Shown: positions 1 to 8,130, numbered from the stretch's first letter. The stretch is 64,000 bases of DNA from Streptomyces fulvoviolaceus (GCF_000718165.1 NZ_JOEY01000012.1:62001-126000), one strand, 5' to 3'. Program-made: numbers and translations. The notes: generated by a model from the sequence alone, not told the origin.

Positions 1-876
1 ATCCGGGACGGCAGGTCCGTCGGGCAGGTCCCCGCGTCCACGCCCGAGGACGAACTCGTACGCCTCATGGTGGGGCGGTCGATCGAGCAGCAGTACCCGC
101 GCGAACGGGCCGACACGGGCGCCGCGTTGCTGTCCGTCGAGGGGCTGACCAGGGACGGCGTCTTCCATGACGTGAGCTTCCAGGTGCACGCCGGTGAGGT
201 CGTCGGTATCGCCGGGCTCGTCGGTGCCGGTCGTACCGAGGTCGTGCGGGCCGTGTTCGGCGCGGATCCGTACGACAAGGGCACCGTGAAGGTCTCCGGC
301 GCCTCGATCGCCAAGTACGACGTCAACGCGGCGATGACCGCGGGCATCGGGCTCATCCCGGAGGACCGCAAGGGCCAGGGGCTGGTCCTAGGCGCCTCCG
401 TCGAGGAGAACCTCGGCCTGGTGACCATGCGCGCCGCGACCCGCGCCGGCCTCGTCGACCTCAAGCGGCAGCACGAGGCCGCCGGGTGGATCGCGCAGCA
501 GCTGGGCGTGCGGATGGCCGGACTCGGCCAGCACGTACGGACGTTGTCCGGCGGCAACCAGCAGAAGGTCGTCATCGGCAAGTGGCTGCTCGCCGAGACC
601 AAGGTGCTGATCCTCGACGAGCCGACACGCGGCATCGACGTCGGCGCCAAGGTCGAGATCTACCAACTCATCAACCAACTGACGGCCGCCGGAGCCGCCG
701 TCCTGATGATCTCCAGCGATCTGCCCGAGGTGCTCGGCATGAGCGACCGGGTGCTGGTGATGGCCCAGGGCCGGATCGCGGGCGAACTCGCGGCCGACGA
801 GGCCACCCAGGACGCCGTGATGGCACTCGCCGTAAGCACCCCTACTACCGAACCGGAGGCCGGCCGTGGCCGCTGA
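1..876 (+). CDS. rbsA: Ribose-type sugar ABC transporter ATP-binding subunit, C-terminal half (cut by window start)
   Basis: This is the energising ATPase of a ribose/pentose importer. The reading frame is open from base 1, so only the C-terminal half, the second nucleotide-binding domain of an RbsA-type tandem ATPase, is present. Visible motifs are the degenerate second-domain P-loop GLVGAGRTE, the signature LSGGNQQKVVIGKWL typical of the sugar CUT2 class, and Walker B VLILDEPTRGIDVG. The stop lies 11 bp inside the next gene, so translation is coupled to the permease/binding fusion. Ribokinase and ribose pyranase downstream make ribose the most likely substrate, although related pentoses cannot be excluded. 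Confidence 0.93.
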   Translation: MRDGRSVGQVPASTPEDELVRLMVGRSIEQQYPRERADTGAALLSVEGLTRDGVFHDVSFQVHAGEVVGIAGLVGAGRTEVVRAVFGADPYDKGTVKVSGASIAKYDVNAAMTAGIGLIPEDRKGQGLVLGASVEENLGLVTMRAATRAGLVDLKRQHEAAGWIAQQLGVRMAGLGQHVRTLSGGNQQKVVIGKWLLAETKVLILDEPTRGIDVGAKVEIYQLINQLTAAGAAVLMISSDLPEVLGMSDRVLVMAQGRIAGELAADEATQDAVMALAVSTPTTEPEAGRGR

Positions 877-2818
877 CACGCTCAAGAGCGGGGCGGGCGC
901 CGGTGGCGCCGCGGCGGTCCGCCGCCTGCTCCTCGACAACGGCGCGCTCACCGCGCTGATCGTCCTCGTCATCGCCATGTCGGCGCTGTCGGGCGACTTC
1001 CTGACCACGGACAACCTGCTCAACGTGGGTGTCCAGGCGGCCGTCACCGCCATCCTCGCCTTCGGCGTGACCTTCGTGATCGTCTCGGCGGGCATCGACC
1101 TGTCGGTCGGCTCGGTGGCGGCGCTGTCGGCCACCGTGCTGGCCTGGAGCGCGACGCAGCACGGGGTGCCGGTCTTCCTGGCCGTCGTGCTGGCGGTCGT
1201 CACCGGCATAGCGGCCGGTCTCGTCAACGGCTTCCTCATCGCGTACGGCAAACTGCCGCCGTTCATCGCGACGCTGGCCATGCTGTCGGTGGCCCGCGGT
1301 CTGTCGCTGGTGATCTCCGAGGGCTCCCCGATCGCCTTCCCCGACTCGGTCTCGCACCTCGGGGACACGCTCGGCGGCTGGCTGCCGGTGCCGGTGCTCG
1401 TGATGATCGTGATGGGGCTCATCGCCGCCTTCGTGCTCGGCCGGACGTACATCGGCCGTTCCATGTACGCGATCGGCGGCAACGAGGAGGCCGCACGCCT
1501 GTCCGGTCTGCGCGTGAAGAAGCAGAAGCTCGCCATCTACGCGCTGTCCGGTGTCTTCGCCGCCGCCGCGGGCATCGTGCTCGCCTCCCGCCTGTCCTCC
1601 GCGCAGCCGCAGGCCGCCGACGGCTACGAGCTGGACGCGATCGCCGCGGTCGTGATCGGTGGGGCGTCCCTGGCCGGTGGCACCGGCAAGGCGTCCGGCA
1701 CCCTGATCGGCGCGCTGATCCTCGCGGTGCTTCGCAACGGCCTCAACCTCCTGTCCGTGTCCGCCTTCTGGCAGCAGGTCGTCATCGGTGTCGTCATCGC
1801 GCTGGCGGTGCTGCTGGACACGGTGCGCCGCAAGGCCGGGGCGACTCCTGTGGCGGGCGGTGCGGGCGCGAACGGCGGCAAGGGCAAGCAGGCGGCGACG
1901 TACGGTCTCGCGGCCGTGGTCACCGTGGCGATCGTCGGCGCGACCTCCTTCCTGCACAGCGGCTCGTCCTCGGCGGCGAACCCGAAGGTCGGACTGGCGC
2001 TGTCCACCCTCAACAACCCCTTCTTCGTGCAGATCCAGGCCGGTGCCAAGGCCGAGGCGAAGAAGCTGGGCGTCGACCTGACCGTCACGGACGCGCAGAA
2101 CGACGCCTCCCAGCAGGCCAACCAGCTGCAGAACTTCACCAGTTCGGGCCTCGACTCGATCATCGTCAACCCGGTGGACTCGGACGCGGCGAGCAACTCG
2201 GTGAATGCCGCCGACAAGGCGAAGATCCCGGTCATCGCCGTCGACCGCGGCGTCAACGAGGCCACGGTGGACGCGCTGGTCGCCTCCGACAACGTCGCCG
2301 GCGGTGAACTCGCCGCCCAGACGGTCGCCGAGAAGCTGGGCGGCGAGGGCAAGATCGTCATCCTGCAGGGCCAGGCCGGCACCTCCGCCGCCCGTGAGCG
2401 CGCCGAAGGTTTCGCCAAGGGACTCAAGGCCTACCCGGGTATCCAGGTCGTGGCCCAGCAGCCGGCCGACTTCGACCGCACCAAGGGCCTCGACGTGATG
2501 TCGAACCTGCTCCAGGCCCATCCGGACGTCCAGGGCGTCATCGCCGCCAACGACGAGATGGCGCTCGGCGCGATCAAGGCGCTCGGCTCCAAGGCCGGCA
2601 AGTCGGTCTCCGTGGTCGGCTTCGACGGCACGCCGGACGGACTGAAGGCGGTGAAGGACGGCACTCTGTACGCGTCCGTGGCACAGCAGCCGACCCAGCT
2701 CGGCAAGATCGCCGTGGACAACGCGCTGAAGGCACTTCAGGGCGAGAAGGTCGAGCAGACGGTGAAGGTTCCGGTGAAGGTGGTCACGAAGGAGAACGTG
2801 GCCGGCTTCAGCGGCTGA
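866..2818 (+). CDS. Fused ribose ABC permease and substrate-binding protein
   Basis: One 650-residue polypeptide carries two normally separate importer parts. Residues about 20-318 are an RbsC-type permease with many hydrophobic segments and the coupling-loop motif GNEEAARLSGLRV near residue 206. A Gly/Lys-rich linker (about 320-345) and one further hydrophobic segment (about 348-366) follow. From about residue 372 the chain is an RbsB-like binding protein starting NPKVGLALSTLNNPFF, with VNPVDSDAASNSV, IPVIAVDRGV and VVGFDGTPDGLKAV. The binding domain would be tethered outside the membrane instead of being released or lipid-anchored. The GTG start overlaps the rbsA stop. From memory, S. coelicolor has a similarly annotated bifunctional binding/transport protein. 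Role confidence is high; the exact sugar is inferred from rbsK and rbsD. Confidence 0.93.
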   Translation: MAADTLKSGAGAGGAAAVRRLLLDNGALTALIVLVIAMSALSGDFLTTDNLLNVGVQAAVTAILAFGVTFVIVSAGIDLSVGSVAALSATVLAWSATQHGVPVFLAVVLAVVTGIAAGLVNGFLIAYGKLPPFIATLAMLSVARGLSLVISEGSPIAFPDSVSHLGDTLGGWLPVPVLVMIVMGLIAAFVLGRTYIGRSMYAIGGNEEAARLSGLRVKKQKLAIYALSGVFAAAAGIVLASRLSSAQPQAADGYELDAIAAVVIGGASLAGGTGKASGTLIGALILAVLRNGLNLLSVSAFWQQVVIGVVIALAVLLDTVRRKAGATPVAGGAGANGGKGKQAATYGLAAVVTVAIVGATSFLHSGSSSAANPKVGLALSTLNNPFFVQIQAGAKAEAKKLGVDLTVTDAQNDASQQANQLQNFTSSGLDSIIVNPVDSDAASNSVNAADKAKIPVIAVDRGVNEATVDALVASDNVAGGELAAQTVAEKLGGEGKIVILQGQAGTSAARERAEGFAKGLKAYPGIQVVAQQPADFDRTKGLDVMSNLLQAHPDVQGVIAANDEMALGAIKALGSKAGKSVSVVGFDGTPDGLKAVKDGTLYASVAQQPTQLGKIAVDNALKALQGEKVEQTVKVPVKVVTKENVAGFSG

Positions 2819-2849
2819 CACATCGGCTGTCACATCGGCTGTCACATCG
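2819..2849. repeat. 12-bp tandem repeat after the permease/binding fusion
   Basis: The unit CACATCGGCTGT occurs at 2819-2830 and 2831-2842, with a third partial copy (CACATCG) at 2843-2849. It begins directly at the stop codon of the fusion gene and leads into the hairpin at 2855-2901. It looks like a local slippage duplication. Confidence 0.8.
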
Positions 2850-2854
2850 ACGAA

Positions 2855-2901
2855 CGGGCGGGCGGTTGCCTCGTGGTTCTTCCACGAGAGCCGCCCGCCC
2901 C
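2855..2901 (+). terminator. Strong hairpin between rbsCB fusion and rbsK (attenuator or partial terminator)
   Basis: GGGCGGGCGG at 2856-2865 pairs with CCGCCCGCCC at 2891-2900, and an inner CTCGTGG/CCACGAG stem extends it around a short loop. No T-run follows. The hairpin sits 26 bp before the rbsK start inside an otherwise compact operon, so it may stabilise the transporter mRNA or lower rbsKD expression. It is not necessarily a full stop. Confidence 0.65.
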
Positions 2902-2927
2902 GAGTCACTGACTAGGGGAGTCACTTC

Positions 2928-3929
2928 ATGTACGACTACGACCTACTGGTCGTAGGGTCGGCCAACGCCGACCTGGTGATCGGCGTAGAGCGGCGGCCAG
3001 GGGCCGGCGAGACGGTGCTCGGTTCCGACCTGGCCGTGCACCCGGGCGGCAAGGGAGCCAACCAGGCGGTCGCGGCCGCCCGGCTCGGTGCCCGTACGGC
3101 CCTGCTGGCCCGCGTCGGCGACGACGCGCACGGCCGGCTGCTCCTCGACTCGCAGCGGGCGGCCGGGGTCGACACGGTGGGTGTCCTGGTCGGCGGTGCG
3201 CCGACCGGGGTCGCGCTGATCACGGTGGACCCGTCCGGGGACAACAGCATCGTGGTCTCGCCGGGTGCGAACGGCCGGCTGACGCCCGGGGACGTACGGG
3301 CCGCGGCCAGCCTCTTCCACGCCTCCCGGGTCGTCTCGGCCCAGTTGGAGATTCCGCTGGAGACGGTCGTGGAGGTCGTACGGAATCTGGCGCCGGACAG
3401 CCGGTTCGTGCTGAACCCGTCGCCGCCGCGGCCGCTGCCGCCGGAGGTACTGGCGGCCTGCGACCCGCTGATCGTCAACGAGCACGAGGCGAAGGTGATC
3501 CTCGGCGAGGACGCCGCCGCCATCAGTGACGAGCCCGAGGACTGGGCGCGGATCCTGCTCGCGAAGGGGCCGCGGTCGGTGGTCGTGACACTGGGTGCGG
3601 AGGGTTCGCTGGTGGCCTCGTCCCAGGGCGTCACCCGGGTCCCCTCCGTCAAGGTGGACGCCGTGGACACGACGGGCGCGGGCGACGCGTTCACCGCTGC
3701 GCTGGCGTGGAAGCTCGGGACCGGATCGGGTCTCGCGGAGGCCGCGGCCTACGCGTCCCGGGTCGGGGCGGCCGCCGTCACCAGGCAGGGTGCGCAGGTG
3801 TCCTTCCCCACGGCCGCGGAGGTCGAGGCCCTGTGCTGTGCCAGCCCGGGGGACAACCCCCGGACCCCCGGCGGGAAAAGCGAGTCAGGCAACGCTTCCG
3901 GAACTTCCCTGCGAGGCGAGGCCCAGTGA
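2928..3929 (+). CDS. rbsK: Ribokinase
   Basis: A PfkB-family sugar kinase that phosphorylates D-ribose at O5 with ATP for entry to the pentose phosphate pathway. The start ATG has a good ribosome binding site (GGGGAG). Motifs in order: N-terminal VVGSANADLVIGVERRPGAGE, the substrate-binding GGKGANQAVAAARLG near residue 40, and the anion-hole/catalytic motif DTTGAGDAFTAALAWKL near residue 250, whose second Asp is the base. The last roughly 30 residues (CASPGDNPRTPGGKSESG onwards) lie beyond the normal family end and are encoded by a Streptomyces GC-rich repeat. The stop overlaps the rbsD start as GTGA. Confidence 0.95.
   Translation: MYDYDLLVVGSANADLVIGVERRPGAGETVLGSDLAVHPGGKGANQAVAAARLGARTALLARVGDDAHGRLLLDSQRAAGVDTVGVLVGGAPTGVALITVDPSGDNSIVVSPGANGRLTPGDVRAAASLFHASRVVSAQLEIPLETVVEVVRNLAPDSRFVLNPSPPRPLPPEVLAACDPLIVNEHEAKVILGEDAAAISDEPEDWARILLAKGPRSVVVTLGAEGSLVASSQGVTRVPSVKVDAVDTTGAGDAFTAALAWKLGTGSGLAEAAAYASRVGAAAVTRQGAQVSFPTAAEVEALCCASPGDNPRTPGGKSESGNASGTSLRGEAQ
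3845..3870. repeat. GC-rich palindromic repeat forming the rbsK 3' coding end
   Basis: The sequence around 3846-3863 (CCGGGGGACAACCCCCGG) followed by ACCCCCGG is a palindromic word of a kind often seen between Streptomyces genes. Here it is read in frame as the C-terminal tail of ribokinase. Confidence 0.6.
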
Positions 3930-4315
3930 AGCGAGCCGGAATACTGAACCGTCATCTCTCCGGCGCGCTCGCCGAGCTGGGCCACGGGGACGGGGTGCTG
4001 GTGTGCGACGCCGGCATGCCCATACCGGACGGTCCGCGCGTGGTCGACCTGGCCTTCCGGGCCGGGGTGCCGTCCTTCGCCGAGGTGCTGGACGGCCTGC
4101 TGGCCGAGCTGGTGGTGGAGGGCGCCACGGCGGCGGAGGAGGTGCGGGACACCAACGCGGCGGCTTCGGCGCTGCTCGACGGGCACTTTCCCGGCCTGGA
4201 GCTGGTCTCGCACGAGAAGCTCAAGGAGCTGTCGGCGGGGGCGCGGCTGGTCGTACGGACGGGCGAGGCTCGGCCGTACGCGAACGTGCTGCTGCGGTGC
4301 GGGGTGTTCTTCTGA
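3926..4315 (+). CDS. rbsD: D-ribose pyranase
   Basis: Interconverts the beta-pyranose and beta-furanose forms of ribose so that ribokinase receives the furanose form. It is 129 residues long, as expected for RbsD/FucU. The GTG start overlaps the rbsK stop (GTGA at 3926-3929). Family features visible are the early ILNRHLSGALAELGHGD segment containing the catalytic His, VCDAGMPIP, the SHEKLKEL segment and the C-terminal TGEARPYANVLLRCGVFF. It is the last gene of the rbs operon. Confidence 0.95.
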   Translation: MKRAGILNRHLSGALAELGHGDGVLVCDAGMPIPDGPRVVDLAFRAGVPSFAEVLDGLLAELVVEGATAAEEVRDTNAAASALLDGHFPGLELVSHEKLKELSAGARLVVRTGEARPYANVLLRCGVFF

Positions 4316-4353
4316 TGCTCACGACCTGATGCTCACGGCCTGACGCTCACGGC
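4312..4353. repeat. Three tandem copies of a 14-bp unit at the rbsD / lipoprotein convergence
   Basis: Units at 4312-4325, 4326-4339 and 4340-4353 read CTGATGCTCACGAC, CTGATGCTCACGGC and CTGACGCTCACGGC. The first holds the rbsD stop and the third the stop of the opposing lipoprotein gene, so the repeat forms the whole intergenic gap. Confidence 0.85.
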
Positions 4354-5219
4354 GCCGGGAAGGCGAGGCGTACGCCGTAGCGCTTCTCGGCGCCCCGGAG
4401 TGCCGGGACGAGGGTGGTGCGCAACTCGCCTACCTCCTCCGCGTGTTCGGTGAGGAAGCGCTCCCGCAGCCGCAGCCGGGCCGGTTCGCGGACGGCCTCG
4501 ACCGGGCGCATGCAGACGGCGTAGGCGTGGCCGAGTTCGCTGTCGACGCGCGGGAAGTCTGCGGACGGGGCGTTCATCAGGCGGTTGTCGACGAGGGCGA
4601 AGAAGGCGTTCTCGTCGCGGGCCCGGTAGCCCTGTTCCGCAAGGCAGTCGGGCAGACCGCTCAGGGCCCGGGTCGCAGCGGGATCGCTCCGCACGGCGGC
4701 GAGCTCGCCGAACCACTTCTGCTGGAGCGGCAGATACGCGTCCCTGACCTCCTCGGCGGCGGCCGCGCCCTCCGCACGGCAACGGCGTATCTCCGCGGAG
4801 GTGCCGGACCGGCTCGGGGCAGGGCTCGCCGCCGGAGTGGGGACCTCGGCGCCGTGGCCGAACCCGTGCCGGCCGAGGAAGTCGAGGTCGGGCAGGTCGG
4901 CGAACGAGATGAACGCCGGCGGGACCTCCTCGGTCAGACCGATCCCGAGATCGCGCGCGCAGTCGGCGGCGACGGTTCGCGCCACCTGCTGCCCGAAGAC
5001 GTCCAGGCCCTGGGTCCACCGGGTCTCGGCCCCGGTCGCGGGGAGAACCATGCGCACCGGGTCGTCCGGCAGGCCGTAGGTGAGGCGCGCGGCCGTCACC
5101 GGCGCGGGCAGCCCCTCGCCGGACCGGCCGCCGACGGTCGAGCCGGCAGCGGTCGAGCACGCGGCCGTGAGGAGGGCGGCGGTCGCGGCGAGGGCGGTGC
5201 GCGTGAGGATCCGAGTCAC
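4347..5219 (-). CDS. Exported lipoprotein of unknown function
   Basis: A 290-residue protein. I chose the GTG at 5219 because it has an upstream GGAAGGA and starts directly with a signal peptide, VTRILTRTALAATAALLTAACSTA, whose lipobox TAAC puts the lipidated cysteine at residue 21. The mature part contains charged, helix-rich stretches and several cysteines (for example CARDLG, CRAEGAAAAEE, CLAEQG, CMRPVE) but no catalytic motif I recognise. The gene is convergent with rbsD and lies downstream of a small secreted protein on the same strand. Confidence 0.75.
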   Translation of the reverse strand: MTRILTRTALAATAALLTAACSTAAGSTVGGRSGEGLPAPVTAARLTYGLPDDPVRMVLPATGAETRWTQGLDVFGQQVARTVAADCARDLGIGLTEEVPPAFISFADLPDLDFLGRHGFGHGAEVPTPAASPAPSRSGTSAEIRRCRAEGAAAAEEVRDAYLPLQQKWFGELAAVRSDPAATRALSGLPDCLAEQGYRARDENAFFALVDNRLMNAPSADFPRVDSELGHAYAVCMRPVEAVREPARLRLRERFLTEHAEEVGELRTTLVPALRGAEKRYGVRLAFPAP

Positions 5220-5293
5220 TGCTGTCCTTCCGCCGGCCGGGGTACCGACGGCCGAAGCCGGCCGACGGCACCCCGGGAGACACGGGTTCGAGG

Positions 5294-5725
5294 TCAGTGG
5301 GTGATCGTGACGGAATCTCCGCCCTCGTTGAGGCTGGCCACGGTGAACGGGGTGTTGTCGTTGACGTCGGTGCACAGCCAGTACGTGGAGTCGTTGATGC
5401 TGTGGCTGCCGTCGTACGCCAGGACATACCGCTTGGCACAGGTGAACCAGGTGCCGTCGGAGCGGCGCAGGCGGCCCGCGTAGGAGTCGTAGGTCCGGGA
5501 CGTGCTGTTGAAGGAGTACGTCAGGTTGAGGTCGCCGCAGGTGCTGCTGGCGGACTTGTAGCGGATGGTGCCCACGCCCTCGTACGGCCCCGTCGTCAGC
5601 GACGAGGCCGTGCAGGCCTGCGGGGCCGCGGACGCCACGGGCGCGAGCGCCACGCCGGCCGCGGCGGAGACGAACGTGAGCGCTCCGGCGACCAGGGCTC
5701 TGTTCGTGCTTCCCCTCTTCAACAT
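5294..5725 (-). CDS. Small secreted protein, unknown function
   Basis: A 143-residue protein starting at ATG 5725 behind a GAGGGG ribosome binding site. Residues 1-34 form a Sec signal peptide ending ...APVASAA. The mature domain of about 108 residues has four cysteines (CTAS, TCGD, TCAK, WLCT) that could make two disulfides, and is rich in Tyr, Ser and Thr. It reads like one of the many small beta-rich secreted Streptomyces proteins. No enzymatic motif is seen. Confidence 0.78.
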   Translation of the reverse strand: MLKRGSTNRALVAGALTFVSAAAGVALAPVASAAPQACTASSLTTGPYEGVGTIRYKSASSTCGDLNLTYSFNSTSRTYDSYAGRLRRSDGTWFTCAKRYVLAYDGSHSINDSTYWLCTDVNDNTPFTVASLNEGGDSVTITH

Positions 5726-5951
5726 GCCTGTTCCCCTCTTCGGTGGTGGTCGGGGCCGGCGGTCCGACGGCCCGTGTGGTGCCGCCGGCAACAGTCGCAG
5801 CGCGTGCCCCGTCCGAACCACGACCTTCGAACGGTCTCGAAAGTCCCCGGCCGGGCGGCGGAGTTCCTTGTTCCGGCGGGACTCGTGTGAGGCGTGGGGC
5901 CGATGGGGCAGACTGCACGGTTCCGTTCGGCCGCGGGAGCGTGGCGGCTGG

Positions 5952-6998
5952 CTAGAAGTCGCTGCGTACGGCGGTTGCGGAGCCCTTTTCTGCGCCCTTT
6001 TCCGCGTCCCTCTCGGCGCGCGGACCTGGCGACGGCCGGCGGAGCATCGCCGCCCCGAGCGGGGTGAGGGCGTGCAGCATGGTGTTCTGCGCGCGCCGGC
6101 TCGTGATCAGACCGGCGTCCCGCAGCACCGTGGTGTGGTGCGTGGCCGTGGCGGGCGAAACGCCCAGGAAGCGGGCCAGTTCCGACGTGGTCGCGCCGAG
6201 CGCGAGCGTCCGCAGCGCGGCGGCCCGGGTCCGGCCCAGCAGCGCGGAGAGGGAGGCTTCCGGGCAGGCGGGCGCGGGGAGCCGGGAGCCGTGCACGGGG
6301 TAGACCAGCACCGGCCGGAGGGTGTCGTCGGCCAGGGAGACCGGTGACTGCCAGCAGAAATAGGAGGGGACGAGGCGCAATCCGCGTCCGCCGAGATTCA
6401 GGTCGCGGTCCTCCACGTAGTCGACGTGGAGGACCGGCGGACACCAGCGCATGGCGGGCGAGAGGCCGGTGAGCAGCCCGCCGACGCCTCCGTCGAGGGT
6501 GGCTCGGGAGAGCAGGACGCGCTCACCGGCGAGCGACTCGCACATGCGGTCGTGGTGAGGTGCGACGACGGCCTCGTGGTAGGCGCGCAGCACCCGCACC
6601 AGCTCCTCCCGGGACCCGCGCTCCGTCAGCCTGAGCGCCCAGTCGGGGGCCCCGCTGGACCGGGCCAGCAGACCCACCTCCTGGGCGACCCGGGTCGGCG
6701 GGGTGTCGAGGATCGCTGCGAGTCCCCGCTCCAGCCCGTCCGCGGACTCGTCCGGGGACAGGAAGTCCGGCCAGTACCGCGCCCTGGGAAGCACCGGGAT
6801 GAGAACCCGGCGTACGGCCGCGCCCAGCCGCGTGCCCGTGAGGGTGGCCCGGGTGCTGCGGTGCCAGTCGGCGTAGGCCCAGCGGCCCTGCGAGGTCTGG
6901 AGCCGGTGCAGGCTGAAGGTGATCTCCCAGAGCGGGTCGGGCGTGCTCGCCACCCGGATGCGGGCGAGGTCCTCGGCCGTGAAGTGGATGCGCAGCAC
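5952..6998 (-). CDS. ArsR-like winged-helix regulator with C-terminal HTH
   Basis: About 348 residues when started at GTG 6998 (VLRIHFTAEDLARIRVA), the usual beginning of this actinobacterial family; a GGGGGG stretch lies just upstream. The N-terminal and central part is a DUF5937-like helical region. The DNA-binding part is C-terminal, about residues 260-330: TLALGATTSELARFLGVSPATATHHTTVLRDAGLI is a typical ArsR winged helix. No metal-binding cysteine motif is seen, so the signal is unknown. It points away from the MOSC gene and has its own promoter region at 6999-7317. Confidence 0.83.
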   Translation of the reverse strand: MLRIHFTAEDLARIRVASTPDPLWEITFSLHRLQTSQGRWAYADWHRSTRATLTGTRLGAAVRRVLIPVLPRARYWPDFLSPDESADGLERGLAAILDTPPTRVAQEVGLLARSSGAPDWALRLTERGSREELVRVLRAYHEAVVAPHHDRMCESLAGERVLLSRATLDGGVGGLLTGLSPAMRWCPPVLHVDYVEDRDLNLGGRGLRLVPSYFCWQSPVSLADDTLRPVLVYPVHGSRLPAPACPEASLSALLGRTRAAALRTLALGATTSELARFLGVSPATATHHTTVLRDAGLITSRRAQNTMLHALTPLGAAMLRRPSPGPRAERDAEKGAEKGSATAVRSDF

Positions 6999-7317
6999 GA
7001 AACCGGCCCCCCGAATCGACAGTCGTCCCGCTCGGCAGGGAGCAGCCTGGGCCACGCCCGGCACATGGACAACGTACGGATTCGGCCGCTCCTCCCCGTC
7101 ACAGCGGACACACCACTGTCAGCCAACGGACCGTGAGACGAGCTCCTTGATCAGGGACACAAATTCGAGGGGGCCCAGTCCGTCGACCAGGCCCCCTCGG
7201 GTTTTCCCCTCCGTATCAGAACCCCCGCGATCCCCCCAGATCCCCCTCCAGAAGTCCTGATGCCAAGTACGACCCGGGAGGTACGGGAAGGGTTGTACGG
7301 AATCCTCAGAATTTTTT
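6999..7317. other. Intergenic region with orphan plus-strand terminator
   Basis: About 320 bp between the start of the winged-helix regulator and the end of the MOSC gene. It holds an intrinsic-terminator-like hairpin on the plus strand (7166-7205), a possible 23-codon frame (7065-7136, beginning MDNVRIRPLLPVTADT, weak ribosome binding site) and an imperfect stem GTACGACCC/GGGTTGTAC at 7267-7298 before a run of seven T (7312-7318). No annotated plus-strand gene lies upstream to use the terminator. Confidence 0.55.
7166..7205 (+). terminator. Rho-independent terminator without an obvious upstream gene
   Basis: CGAGGGGGCC at 7166-7175 pairs perfectly with GGCCCCCTCG at 7190-7199 across a 14-nt loop, followed by GGTTTT. 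The T-run places it on the plus strand. It could end a small RNA or short-peptide transcript starting within 7000-7160, or transcripts antisense to the regulator. Confidence 0.75.
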
Positions 7318-8130
7318 TCAGCGTGCGGACGAAACGGTGTATACATCGCCCTCCCGCACCCACCCGCCCCGCAGCACCTGCGCATACACCCCGGCACACG
7401 GCTCCGGCGCACGGCCCGGCAGAGCGGGGACACGGTGGTGGCGGGCGAGGACGCGCAGGGCTTCGGGGTCGCGGGGCAGGTCGCCGTGGGCGAGGGTGGG
7501 GACGGCGCAGCGGGGTGTCGAGGCCATCACCCGCAGGACGAGCCGGTCGCCGATCCGCAGCTCCCCGCCCACCCAGTCGTGCTCGACGAAGCCCTCGGTG
7601 TCACCCGTGTCGAGGACCAGGTTGGGCCGGTAACGCTGCACCTCGGCGATCCTTGCGAGGGTCGACGTGGTGATCAGGTGGACCGGCGCGAAGTCGAAGA
7701 ACGTACCGACCGGAGCCGCCGACCCGAACCGCACGACGTCGGCCTCCACCTGCGCGTCCACACCCGCCCGCAGCACTTCCTCCGGCCGGGACCGGTCGAG
7801 GGTGGCGTCGGGCGGGGGCGTGTCGGTCAGGGTGACCGGGCGGCCGACGATCTCGGAGACGGCGTGCACTTCGGTGCCGTCCGGTCCGGTGATGCGTGGC
7901 CCCGCCTCCGTGAGGGTCGCCCTGCAGGTCAGCAACGCCCGCCACAGCCGAGGGTTCTTCGCGCTCGCGACCTTGCCGGTCTCCTCGTCGAGCAGCGCGA
8001 AACGCCGGTCACCCGCCAGCCCCCGCTCGCTCACCTCGGCCTCCGTGAGCCGCTCGCCGAGCATCGACTTCACCGGGTAGCGGTACAGCGCGGCGACCCT
8101 CGCCCGCGTCAACTCGTCCTCGCAGCCCAC
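7318..8130 (-). CDS. MOSC domain-containing protein
   Basis: A 270-residue protein of the MOCS/YiiM-like sulfur-carrier family, related to molybdenum-cofactor sulfurase C-termini and amidoxime reductases. An N-terminal MOSC beta-barrel (ARVAALYRYPVKSMLGERL, near residues 9-27) precedes the core. The conserved MOSC cysteine is visible in the STPRCAVPTLAHGDLPRD segment near residue 207. Substrate unknown; such proteins usually bind Moco or transfer sulfur. The annotated GTG start at 8130 lacks a clear ribosome binding site and lies inside the 32-codon frame at 8109-8207, so translation may be coupled. Confidence 0.85.
   Translation of the reverse strand: MGCEDELTRARVAALYRYPVKSMLGERLTEAEVSERGLAGDRRFALLDEETGKVASAKNPRLWRALLTCRATLTEAGPRITGPDGTEVHAVSEIVGRPVTLTDTPPPDATLDRSRPEEVLRAGVDAQVEADVVRFGSAAPVGTFFDFAPVHLITTSTLARIAEVQRYRPNLVLDTGDTEGFVEHDWVGGELRIGDRLVLRVMASTPRCAVPTLAHGDLPRDPEALRVLARHHRVPALPGRAPEPCAGVYAQVLRGGWVREGDVYTVSSAR

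Noticed and set aside
2819..2849. Tandem repeats considered as CRISPR
   Set aside because: Units are 12 bp, have no spacers, and there is no cas gene in the window.
845..2908. Minus-strand frame of 687 codons opposite the ribose transporter fusion
   Set aside because: Same GC artefact; no motif, composition unlike a protein.
7065..7136. 23-codon ORF MDNVRIRPLLPVTADT and onward
   Set aside because: Weak ribosome binding site, no composition support; mentioned only as context for the orphan terminator.
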